A DNA stretch of 64,000 bases from Streptomyces sp. PKU-EA00015 (GTDB lineage: Bacteria > Actinomycetota > Actinomycetes > Streptomycetales > Streptomycetaceae): positions 1 to 64,000 of the forward strand of contig NZ_JABZEE010000040.1 in the NCBI RefSeq assembly GCF_013387495.1, in the 5' to 3' direction. Numbering within the stretch: position 1 is the stretch's first letter; each line of letters starts with the position of its first letter. The position numbers were made by a program, and so were the translations under genes. Positions 33,684-43,361 of this stretch are shown piece by piece. The notes beneath the pieces are model-generated. The model had not been told where the DNA came from and did no database searches. It worked only from the letters and a program-made list of their open reading frames with translations.

Positions 33684-34525
33684 CAGTTCTTCACCGCCCC
33701 GGCCAGCATGCCGCCTGTGATCCGCTTCTGAATGATCGCGAAGATGACGAGCGAGGGGAGCGTCGCGAGGAACGCGGCCGCCGCGAGCGGCCCGAGGTCG
33801 GCGGCACCCTCCGCGCCGAGGAAGTGTGTGAGGACGACCGGCAAGGTCTGCTTCTCCGGGGTCTTGAGCAGGACGAGCGCGAAGAAGAACTCGTTCCACG
33901 CGGTGATGAACGCGAAGAGCGCGGTGGCGACGATCCCGGGCGCGAGCAGCGGGGCGGTCACCGAGACCAGCGTCCGCAGCCGGCCGGCGCCGTCCACGGC
34001 CGCGGCCTCCTCCAACTCGGCCGGCACGGCCCGCACATAGCCGACGAGCATCCACAGCGCGAACGGCAGCGACCAGACGACATAGACCGTGATCAGTCCG
34101 AAGAGGGTGTTGATCAGATGCAGGTTCTTCAGGATCAGGAACAGCGGGATGATCACCAGGACGAACGGGAATGCCTGGCTGACCACGACCCATCCGGTGG
34201 CCGCGGTGGTCAGCCTGCCGCGGTGGCGGGCCATCACGTACGCCATGGGGGTCGCGATGACGACGGCGGTCAGGGCGGCGGCGACGGCCGCGAGCAGACT
34301 GTTGCCCGCCGCCTGGAGCAGCGGCTGTTCGTCGAAGGCCTGGCGGAAGTTGTCGAGGGTCGGCTGCTCGGGAATCCAGGTGGGGTGCAGGGAGCCCAGT
34401 TCCCGCGCCGGCTTGAACGCGGTGGAGACCAGCCACAGGAACGGGAAGGCGAGGAAGACCAGATAGCAGACCAGTGCGACGTACTGCCCGGCACGTCCGG
34501 CCCTGCCGGCACGCAGCGCGCTCAT
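33683..34525 (-). CDS. Carbohydrate ABC transporter permease (MalG-like)
   Basis: 280 residues with six TM segments and the coupling motif VPAELEEAAAVDGAGRLRTL (EAA loop near 180), typical of MalG-type permeases. It ends KRITGGMLAGAVKN, the usual CUT1 C-terminus. The ATG 34525 overlaps the stop of the partner permease by four bases (ATGA), with good coupling. Confidence 0.92.
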   Translation of the reverse strand: MSALRAGRAGRAGQYVALVCYLVFLAFPFLWLVSTAFKPARELGSLHPTWIPEQPTLDNFRQAFDEQPLLQAAGNSLLAAVAAALTAVVIATPMAYVMARHRGRLTTAATGWVVVSQAFPFVLVIIPLFLILKNLHLINTLFGLITVYVVWSLPFALWMLVGYVRAVPAELEEAAAVDGAGRLRTLVSVTAPLLAPGIVATALFAFITAWNEFFFALVLLKTPEKQTLPVVLTHFLGAEGAADLGPLAAAAFLATLPSLVIFAIIQKRITGGMLAGAVKN

Positions 34526-35427
34526 TTCTCGTCGCCTCCCTTGAGCCGTCCCACGAGGTAGCAGGCGAGCATCACCGAGATGACGGCGACCATGACGCAG
34601 CCCATGGCGGCCGCATAGCCGAACTGGCCGTAGCGGAAGGCCTCTTCGTAGGCGAAGAGCATGGGCAGCCGGGTCCGTCCGCCCGGTCCTCCGTTGGTCA
34701 GCACGTACACCAGGGCGAATGCGTTGAAGTTCCAGATGAGGTTGAGCGCCGTGATGGCGAGCGCGACAGGTCGTAAGGCGGGCCAGGTGACGGTGCGGAA
34801 TCGGCGCCAGGCGCCCGCTCCGTCCAGGGCGGCCGCCTCGTGGAGCTCGTGCGGGGTGTTCTGCAGCCCGGCGAGCAGCGCCACCGTGGTCTGCGGCATG
34901 CCTGCCCACACGCCGACGACGATCACGGCGGGCAGCGCGGTGGCGAGGCCGGTCAGCCAGTCGCGTCCGTCGCCGAGGCCCAGGTCGCGGATGGTCTCGT
35001 TGAGGATGCCGGCGTCGGGGTTGTAGGCAAGCCGCCACATGATGCCGACGACGACCTCGGGCATGGCCCAGGGGACGATCGCGAGCGCGCGGGCGAGCCA
35101 GCGAAGGCGCAGCCGCTGGTCGAGCAGCAGGGCGAGACCGAGGGCGAGGAGGAACTGCGGGACGGTCACGCCGACCGCCCACAGCAGACCGATGCGGAAC
35201 GACTCCCAGAACAGGGTGTCGCGCAACAGGTCCCGGAAGTTGAGTGTCCCGATCCACTGGGTGGGCTCGGTGCGGCCCGCCTGGGAGTCGGTGAGGGCCA
35301 GCGCGATGCCGTAGAGCAGCGGGCCGACGCTCAGTACGAGGATGGGGATCAGCGCGGGCAGGACGAGGAACCAGGCGCCTAAGACCGGTTTCCTCCCGGA
35401 CCGCGCCGTTGCGGTCGCCGATGTCAC
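34522..35427 (-). CDS. Carbohydrate ABC transporter permease (MalF-like)
   Basis: 301 residues with six TM segments; first gene of the three-gene operon. EAA loop TPHELHEAAALDGAGAWRRF near 210. A short cytoplasmic N-terminus (VTSATATARSGRK) precedes the first helix. It starts at GTG 35427 with AAGGAG eight bases upstream. No ATPase gene is linked; in Streptomyces such CUT1 importers usually share the ATPase MsiK, which is inferred here. No LacI regulator is nearby either. Confidence 0.92.
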   Translation of the reverse strand: MTSATATARSGRKPVLGAWFLVLPALIPILVLSVGPLLYGIALALTDSQAGRTEPTQWIGTLNFRDLLRDTLFWESFRIGLLWAVGVTVPQFLLALGLALLLDQRLRLRWLARALAIVPWAMPEVVVGIMWRLAYNPDAGILNETIRDLGLGDGRDWLTGLATALPAVIVVGVWAGMPQTTVALLAGLQNTPHELHEAAALDGAGAWRRFRTVTWPALRPVALAITALNLIWNFNAFALVYVLTNGGPGGRTRLPMLFAYEEAFRYGQFGYAAAMGCVMVAVISVMLACYLVGRLKGGDEK

Positions 35428-35493
35428 GTATTCGACTCCTTCGGGCGGCCCGGCCCTGACCGGGTCCTGATCCGCCGCCCCGGCGGCCCCGTC

Positions 35494-35522
35494 ATCGTGC
35501 TGACGGGTCGTCGGTTCGTCAA
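35494..35522 (-). promoter_or_regulatory. Probable promoter of the sugar ABC operon
   Basis: Minus strand: TTGACG (35522-35517), a 17-base spacer, CACGAT (35499-35494), 66 bases before the GTG start. The leader between them has a ccgccg/cggcgg hairpin at about 35472-35488. Confidence 0.5.
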
Positions 35523-35586
35523 GGCAACCTGCACGGATGCGAGACTTTGCCCGATACACGACAGGGCACTGTGCTGGGAGAGACCG

Positions 35587-36447
35587 ATGGACGAGACACG
35601 GGCACGCGACGTACTGGCGGCGGCCGGTCTTGTGGCCGCCGCCCGTGACGCCGCTCTGCTGGCGCTCGGCGAGAACGCGGTCTTCGCGGCGGGCGACATC
35701 GTGGTCAAGGTCGGCCGGGACGCCGAGCTTCTGCCGCGTGCCGAGCGGGAACTGGCGGTGGCGGCCTGGCTGACCGACGCGGGAGTCCCCGCGGTGCGCG
35801 CCGCGGAGCCGGAGGCCCGGCTCGTCGACGGCCACCCGGTGACGCTCTGGCACCGGCTGCCCGATGCCGTGCGCCCGGCGGAACCGGTCGATCTGGCACA
35901 CCTGCTGGTCCGCGTCCATGCGCTCGGTTCTCCTTCCTTCGCGCTGCCCCGCCGCGATCTGCTGGGCGGGGTCGAACGGTGGCTGCGGCTGGCCGGCGAC
36001 GCGATCGACGCCGCCGACGCCGCGTATCTGCGCGAGCGCCGTGACGGCTTCGCCGAAGCGGCGGCCTCGCTGACGCCGCATCTGCCGCCCGGCCCCATCC
36101 ACGGCGACGCGCTGCCCCGCAACGTCCATGTGGGCCCGGACGGCCCGGTGCTGGTCGACCTGGAGACGGTCTCCTCCGACCTGCGCGAGCACGACCTCGT
36201 GGTCATGGCGCTGTCCCGCGACCGCTACGGCCTCGACCCGGCCGCCTACGACGCGTTCACAGCCGCCTACGGCTGGGACGTGCGCGAGTGGGACGGCTGC
36301 GCAGTCCTGCGCGGTACGCGCGAGACGGCGAGCTGTGCGTGGGTGGCCCAGCACGCCCCGACGAACCCCAAGGCGCTCGCCGAGTTCCGCCGCCGGGTGG
36401 CCTCACTGCGCGACAACGACCTCGAGGTGCGCTGGTACCCCTTCTGA
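35587..36447 (+). CDS. Aminoglycoside/choline phosphotransferase-fold protein (APH family)
   Basis: 286 residues. The kinase core is reduced but recognisable: LGENAVFAAGDIVVKVGRD (Gly-loop and Lys), catalytic loop IHGDALPRNVHV with the HGD aspartate and Asn, and metal-binding VDLETV in place of the DFE-type motif. Streptomyces has many such stand-alone APH-like kinases; the substrate is unknown, and antibiotic phosphorylation should not be assumed. ATG 35587 is preceded by GGGAGAGA. It is divergent from the sugar ABC operon. Confidence 0.85.
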   Translation: MDETRARDVLAAAGLVAAARDAALLALGENAVFAAGDIVVKVGRDAELLPRAERELAVAAWLTDAGVPAVRAAEPEARLVDGHPVTLWHRLPDAVRPAEPVDLAHLLVRVHALGSPSFALPRRDLLGGVERWLRLAGDAIDAADAAYLRERRDGFAEAAASLTPHLPPGPIHGDALPRNVHVGPDGPVLVDLETVSSDLREHDLVVMALSRDRYGLDPAAYDAFTAAYGWDVREWDGCAVLRGTRETASCAWVAQHAPTNPKALAEFRRRVASLRDNDLEVRWYPF

Positions 36448-36580
36448 CCCGGGCGATCGCCGCCACGGGGTGCCGTGCTCCCCAAGCACATGAACGCCTT
36501 CGACGCGGGGCCGGCTGCCACCCGGACCGTCTTTGGCACAGCGGTGGCATCCGTCGCCTCCCGCCGGGCAGGCCCCGCGC

Positions 36581-37306
36581 TCAGGCCCCCGCCACCGGGG
36601 CGAGCGCGCGCAGCGGCCAGGAGGCGTCGACCACCGCCTCCGGGCTGCCCTTGCGGCGCAGGAAGCTCTGGAAGTCGGCCGCCCACTGCGCGTACCAGCT
36701 CACCTGGCGCTCGTGCAGCAGGCCGGGGTCGAGGCGCGCCACCGACGGATGACGCTCGGCTATCGCCCGGGCGACGAGGACCGCGGCGAGCGCGTCCGCG
36801 TCCGCCCGGTGGGCACGGTCGAGGACGACGCCGTACTCGGTGCAGACCGCCTCGAGGTTGCGCTTGCCCTTGCGGTAGCGGTCGACGGCGCGGTCGATCG
36901 TGTACGGGTCGATGACCGGGCCTATAGGGCGCCCGTCGAGCCGCTCGGTCAACGAGGCGAGCCCGTGCCGGCGCAACTCGGCCGAGAGCAGCGTCAGGTC
37001 GAAGGCCGCGTTGTACGCGACGACCGGGACACCCCGCAGCCAGTACCCCGTGAGCACCTGGGCGACCTCTTCGGCCACCTCGCCGGCCGGCCTGCCCTCC
37101 GCCGCCGCGCGCTCGTTGCTGATGCCGTGGATCGCCGAGGCCTGCTCCGGGATCCGTATCCCCGGGTCGGCCATCCAGCCGCGGCGCAGCACCGGCTCCC
37201 CCGCGTGCAGTTCGACGACGGCGGCCGTCACGATGCGGGCGTCGAGCGGATCGGTGCCGGTGGTCTCCAGATCGAAGCCGGCCAGTGGCCCCCCGTGCCA
37301 GGACAT
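36581..37306 (-). CDS. DnaQ-like 3'-5' exonuclease (DEDDh)
   Basis: 241 residues starting ATG 37306 behind GGAGGGGG. ExoI FDLETTGTDPLDARIVTAAVV with catalytic D and E, HGIS, ExoII VAYNAAFDLTLL with the third acid, and ExoIII HRADADALAAVLVA with His and the final Asp make a complete DEDDh set. It is similar in size to stand-alone DnaQ-type exonucleases of actinobacteria. A C-terminal 45-residue extension (HERQVSWYAQWAADFQSFLR) is also seen in Streptomyces homologues. It probably trims DNA or RNA in repair; the exact substrate is unknown. Confidence 0.9.
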   Translation of the reverse strand: MSWHGGPLAGFDLETTGTDPLDARIVTAAVVELHAGEPVLRRGWMADPGIRIPEQASAIHGISNERAAAEGRPAGEVAEEVAQVLTGYWLRGVPVVAYNAAFDLTLLSAELRRHGLASLTERLDGRPIGPVIDPYTIDRAVDRYRKGKRNLEAVCTEYGVVLDRAHRADADALAAVLVARAIAERHPSVARLDPGLLHERQVSWYAQWAADFQSFLRRKGSPEAVVDASWPLRALAPVAGA

Positions 37307-37404
37307 GATGCCCCCTCCTCCATGGTGCGATGGTGCTTCCCCCGTTGGATCCTCACCTTCCCACGCAGCACTGACAACGAGGCGGGGAGCGTGATCGGGC
37401 AGGG

Positions 37405-38640
37405 TCAGGACACGGGTCGCGAGTCGGTCCACACCGACTCGAACTCCTCGCGGTAGGTCTGGAAGAGTCCGCTCTCGCCGTCCTGCCCGGAGCGGACCAC
37501 CGAGCGCCTGTCGCCCCGCAGGACGAGCACGGGGGCCTCCATGCCGCGGGCGCGGCGCAGGTAGGACTGGACGACGGCGAGGCCGTCGGGGCCGTCGCCG
37601 TCCACGAGGTAGGCGGTGAAGCGGGGGGTCTCGTCGAAGACCTGGATCTCGAAGGCGCCCGGGTCCCGCAGCCGGGAGCGGACCCGGCGCATGTGGAGGA
37701 TGTTCATCTCCACGGTGCGGCTCAACTCGCCCTTTTTGATGCCGAGTTCCCGTTCGCGCCGCTTGACTGCGCTGCTCGCCGGGTTGAGGAAGAGGAGCCG
37801 GACCCGGCAACCGGACTCGGCCAGCCTCACGAGGCGGCGGCCGGAGAAGTTCTGTACGAGAAGGTTCAGGCCTATGCCGATCGCGTCGAGGCGACGTGCC
37901 CCGCCGAAGAGATCCTCGGCCGGCAGCTGGCGCTGGAGCCTGACCCGGTCGGGGTGGACGGAGACGACGTCCGCGTACCGGTCGCCGACCAGATCCTCGA
38001 CGGCGTCGACGGGGAGGCGGTCGGCGGAGGGGACCCCGGCGCCGCTGCCGAGTATCTCCAGCAGGCGTGCGGAGGCGCGCTCGGCCTGGGCGAGGACGGC
38101 CTCGTTGAGCGCCCGGTTGCGGGAGACGACGTTGCGCGCCACCTCCAGCTCGTCCAGCGCCAGTTCGACGTCGCGCCGGTCGTCGAAGTACGGCTCGAAG
38201 CAGGGCCAGTGCTGCACCATCAGCTCGCGCAGCTGCGGCAGGGTGAGGAAGGACAGGACGTTGTCGTCCGCCGGGTCCAGCAGGTAGCCCTTGCGGCGCG
38301 AGACCTCCCGCACGGCGACCGCCCGCTGCACCCACTCGTGGCCCGCGGGCCCGGCCGCCGCGACGACCCAGTCCTCGCCGTGCACAGGGTCGTAGATGGG
38401 CCGCAACACGGCGGCGACCACCGCTCGCAGCCGCTGTTCGACCAGATTCAGCCAGATGTAGGCGCGGCCTGCCCGCTGGGCGCGCGTGCGCACCTCGCTC
38501 CAGGCCTCCGCGCCCCAGTCCAGCTCCGCCCCGATCTCCATGGGCCGCGCGACCGAAACCGCTCCCGGCGGGACCTCGGCAGAGTCTCCCCCCTCGCGAC
38601 CCGCGTCACCTGGGGGCAGCTCCAGCCCTCCCGAGCTCAC
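37405..38640 (-). CDS. SAV2148-type HEPN-domain protein
   Basis: 411 residues from GTG 38640. A Gly/Pro-rich N-terminal tail is followed by a helical HEPN-like region (ARNVVSRNRALNEAVLAQAE near 165-185 carries the RxxxNxH-like segment, here RNRALNE) and a C-terminal alpha/beta half that binds nothing recognisable (LVRLAESGCRVRLLFLNPAS, then RFTAYLVDGDGPDGLAVVQSYLRRARG). The layout fits the Streptomyces SAV2148 family. The C-terminal half resembles a phospholipase-D-like fold without HKD motifs. Its role is unknown; some HEPN proteins are RNases, but this one lacks a clear Rx4-6H. Confidence 0.7.
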   Translation of the reverse strand: MSSGGLELPPGDAGREGGDSAEVPPGAVSVARPMEIGAELDWGAEAWSEVRTRAQRAGRAYIWLNLVEQRLRAVVAAVLRPIYDPVHGEDWVVAAAGPAGHEWVQRAVAVREVSRRKGYLLDPADDNVLSFLTLPQLRELMVQHWPCFEPYFDDRRDVELALDELEVARNVVSRNRALNEAVLAQAERASARLLEILGSGAGVPSADRLPVDAVEDLVGDRYADVVSVHPDRVRLQRQLPAEDLFGGARRLDAIGIGLNLLVQNFSGRRLVRLAESGCRVRLLFLNPASSAVKRRERELGIKKGELSRTVEMNILHMRRVRSRLRDPGAFEIQVFDETPRFTAYLVDGDGPDGLAVVQSYLRRARGMEAPVLVLRGDRRSVVRSGQDGESGLFQTYREEFESVWTDSRPVS

Positions 38641-38740
38641 CCGCGCACCGCCCTTTGCTTTCCTGGAACGCCGTCTTCAACGATCAAGGAAGCCTACTCC
38701 GGGAGCGGGAGGCGGTGCAGCAGGATGAGCCGGTTGTTTC

Positions 38741-40060
38741 TCAACTCCCGTGACGGTGGTGGCCGTTCTGGTCGGCGAGATCGGCCGGAGTGAGCGGATT
38801 CATAGACGTCACGTCCCGTGGGGCGAGCTGGAAGCCCTGCCAGTGGACGGGCATGGGCTGCTGGTCCTCGTCCCGGGCTATGTGGTGGAACCCGATGTTG
38901 ACCCAGGCGATCGGATTGGCAAGGTTCTCACCATTGACCCATTTGTCCACGCTCGGGGGCGCGTTCGTCCCGCAGTCGAGGACGTTGTCGCTCGCGAACT
39001 GCTCGCAGGTCCTGTTCTGGGTGAAGTAGACGTCGTGCTTGGTGAAGGGGCGGCCCTCGTGCCTGCTGGACGGGCCGGGCACAATCTCGTACGAGCGGGC
39101 GTGGCCGTCCCTGTTCTTGCCCCGTGCGCTGACCACGCGCCACCAGCGCATGGTGCGGACGTCTCCGGCGAGCTCCTTGGTCACGGGGGTCCGGGTCGTC
39201 TTCACCGTCGGACTGCCGTCGCCCGTGGGGGCGGTGACCTTCGAGTCGTACTGCTCCACCCGGTTCGTGTTGCCGCCGTCCAGGCCGAAGTCGAGACGCC
39301 AGAACACATTGTGGGCGTGGCTGGTGGCGTAGTCACGGGCGCCCTTGCCGATGGGCCAGCCGCGGCCGTCGGCGGCGTTGTAGTCGTCGGGCGCCAGGCT
39401 GCCCGTCGCGCCGACGTTGGCGGAGACGGTGCCGTCGGAGGAGAACCGCCACTCGGTGATGTACTCGTACCAGGCGACCTTGTTGACCGTGTAGACCAGC
39501 AGGTCCTTGCCCTGGGCCTGCCAGACCTTCGTGCCCTCGTCGTCGGCGAGCCGGTATGCGTGGCCGCGGGAACGGGTGGTGGTGCACAGGCCGTCGACCG
39601 TCCCCGTCTCCGGCACCCTGACCTTGGTGACCGTGCCGCCGGGGCACTCGCCGGGCGCCAGGTTCTGCAGGCCCCAGCCGAACCCGGCGCCGGTGAGGTC
39701 GTCGTACTCCGCGTTGCCGTCGTCGTACGGCACGTGTATCTGGGCGAGCTTGGCGCTGTTCAGCACCCGTATGGGACGCCGTTCGCCCTTGGGCTGATAG
39801 GTGATCTTGTCGAGGATCAGGCCGTGGCCGGTGTCGTAGCGCCAGCACATCCGCCAGGTCGTGCCGCCGTCGAGCTTCTGCTCGATGCGGTAGGCGACGC
39901 TGCAGTCGGACTGCGGCGGCCTGGGGGCGGCCTGGGCGCCGCCCGCCGCGGCGGGAGCGGCGGAGGCCGGGCCGGTGGCGACGCCGGCGCTGCCGAGCAG
40001 CGCGGCCGCCGCCAGCAGCGCGCCGCGCCTGCGGACGCGCGAAAGACTGTTCACGTGCAT
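38741..40060 (-). CDS. Secreted catalytic-domain-only copper amine oxidase-like protein
   Basis: 439 residues with a signal peptide (MHVNSLSRVRRRGALLAAAALLG...). The start is ATG 40060 behind GGGAG; a GTG at 40078 would add six residues. The body follows the copper amine oxidase catalytic domain: VPYDDGNAEYDD, YTVNKVAWYEYITEWRFSSD, copper ligands H248 and H250 (SHAHNVFWRLDFGLDG) and the third His near 393 (GFHHIARDEDQQPMPV). The TPQ tyrosine equivalent is Y198, but the usual Asn before it is Trp, and the catalytic Asp position appears to be Thr123. N-terminal domains are missing and seem encoded by the next gene. Confidence 0.75.
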   Translation of the reverse strand: MHVNSLSRVRRRGALLAAAALLGSAGVATGPASAAPAAAGGAQAAPRPPQSDCSVAYRIEQKLDGGTTWRMCWRYDTGHGLILDKITYQPKGERRPIRVLNSAKLAQIHVPYDDGNAEYDDLTGAGFGWGLQNLAPGECPGGTVTKVRVPETGTVDGLCTTTRSRGHAYRLADDEGTKVWQAQGKDLLVYTVNKVAWYEYITEWRFSSDGTVSANVGATGSLAPDDYNAADGRGWPIGKGARDYATSHAHNVFWRLDFGLDGGNTNRVEQYDSKVTAPTGDGSPTVKTTRTPVTKELAGDVRTMRWWRVVSARGKNRDGHARSYEIVPGPSSRHEGRPFTKHDVYFTQNRTCEQFASDNVLDCGTNAPPSVDKWVNGENLANPIAWVNIGFHHIARDEDQQPMPVHWQGFQLAPRDVTSMNPLTPADLADQNGHHRHGS

Positions 40061-40154
40061 CTGGACGTACTCCCTCACCGGGACGTGCGGACAGGAGGAA
40101 CGGGTGGCACAGGTTGTGCGGGAAGGTGCGCCGCCGGAACGGGGCGGCAGCTGC

Positions 40155-40991
40155 TCAGCCGACGCGCGCGACGGTCCGGGCGCTCAGGTCGACGATCAGA
40201 TTCCGGATCTCGATCCAGGGACCGTTCACGACCTTGGTGACGAGGCGGACGCAGCGGTGCTCGCCGCAGCGGGCGAGCTCGTCGGGCACGTCCTTCTCGC
40301 GGTAGGTGCGGTAGACGTCGCCGTTGAACCAGAGCTGATCGGGTGAGGTCAGGGACCGGCCGGTCGCGTGCCGGTAGTCGGCCTTCAGGTCCGAGCCGAG
40401 CGGGTCGGCCAGGATGAGCGCGACGGCCTCGCGCAACTCGTCCGGGTGAGGCGACGGCTGGACGCCCCGCTGGACGCCCGTGCGCTCGACCTTGCCGGTG
40501 TCGAGGTTGACGGTCGAGGTCACGAGCTCGTCGGCCCGGTAGTCGTAGAAGCTGACCTCGGCACGGCGCACGGCCGCGTCCGGAGCGGAGGGCGGCGGTT
40601 CCGCGAGATTGGTCGCGAGGTGCTGAGGACCACGGCCCCCCGCCGCGTTCTCGCCGTCCGACCGGGCTGCCGGTGTCAGCGCGATCTGTTCCGCGCGGCT
40701 CAGCTCGGCCGGCGTCAGCGGGTCACTGCCGACCCCGCGCTCCCCCTCGCGCGGCACGGCGACGGCAGGAGGCCGTGACCCGGCGGCCGAGCCGCTCCCG
40801 GCCTCACCGCCCTCCTCCGCGCCCGCCCGGCCCGCCGCGACCGGGCCCCGGGCCTGGCCGCCCGTCCCGTTCGTGTCGTCGGCGCCCGCAGTGCCCGGCA
40901 GGGTGATGCCCACCATCAGGGCCGTACCCGTCACCGCGATGGCGGTCCCCGCCAAGAGCTTCCCCAGGTGACGGCGCACCAATTGGCGCAC
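40155..40991 (-). CDS. Secreted protein resembling the N2-N3 domains of copper amine oxidases
   Basis: 278 residues from GTG 40991 (GGGGGG four bases upstream); a GTG at 41027 would add 12. A signal peptide (LVRRHLGKLLAGTAIAVTG, cleavage after about 37) and a disordered Gly/Ala stretch precede two copies of a ferredoxin-like pattern: AEVSFYDYRADELVTSTVNLDTGKVERT near 148-175, and RCVRLVTKVVNGPWIEIRNLIVDLSARTV at the end. Both resemble the N2 and N3 repeats of copper amine oxidases. It lies 94 bases upstream of the catalytic-domain gene, so the two may make one split enzyme. Confidence 0.65.
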   Translation of the reverse strand: MRQLVRRHLGKLLAGTAIAVTGTALMVGITLPGTAGADDTNGTGGQARGPVAAGRAGAEEGGEAGSGSAAGSRPPAVAVPREGERGVGSDPLTPAELSRAEQIALTPAARSDGENAAGGRGPQHLATNLAEPPPSAPDAAVRRAEVSFYDYRADELVTSTVNLDTGKVERTGVQRGVQPSPHPDELREAVALILADPLGSDLKADYRHATGRSLTSPDQLWFNGDVYRTYREKDVPDELARCGEHRCVRLVTKVVNGPWIEIRNLIVDLSARTVARVG

Positions 40992-41129
40992 TTGTCCCCC
41001 CTTTCCCCCAGGTTCCCCATTGGTCACCCGGTAGGACGGTTCGAAGTCCTAGGAGGTTGCTCCACTTTGGGGGAGGATCTTCGCCAAGTAGTCCCCCACA
41101 CCCGGATCAGAAATGGAAGAGTCGAATCT

Positions 41130-43250
<2,121 letters not shown>

Positions 43251-43361
43251 CCGCCGGCGGGGGCGCCCGCGGAAGTTCCCGGCCGGGCGGATGATCACTC
43301 GATCGACCGAACGGCCGGGACCGGCGGCACAGAAGCGTTCAGGGCGGGTACGTATGTTCGC

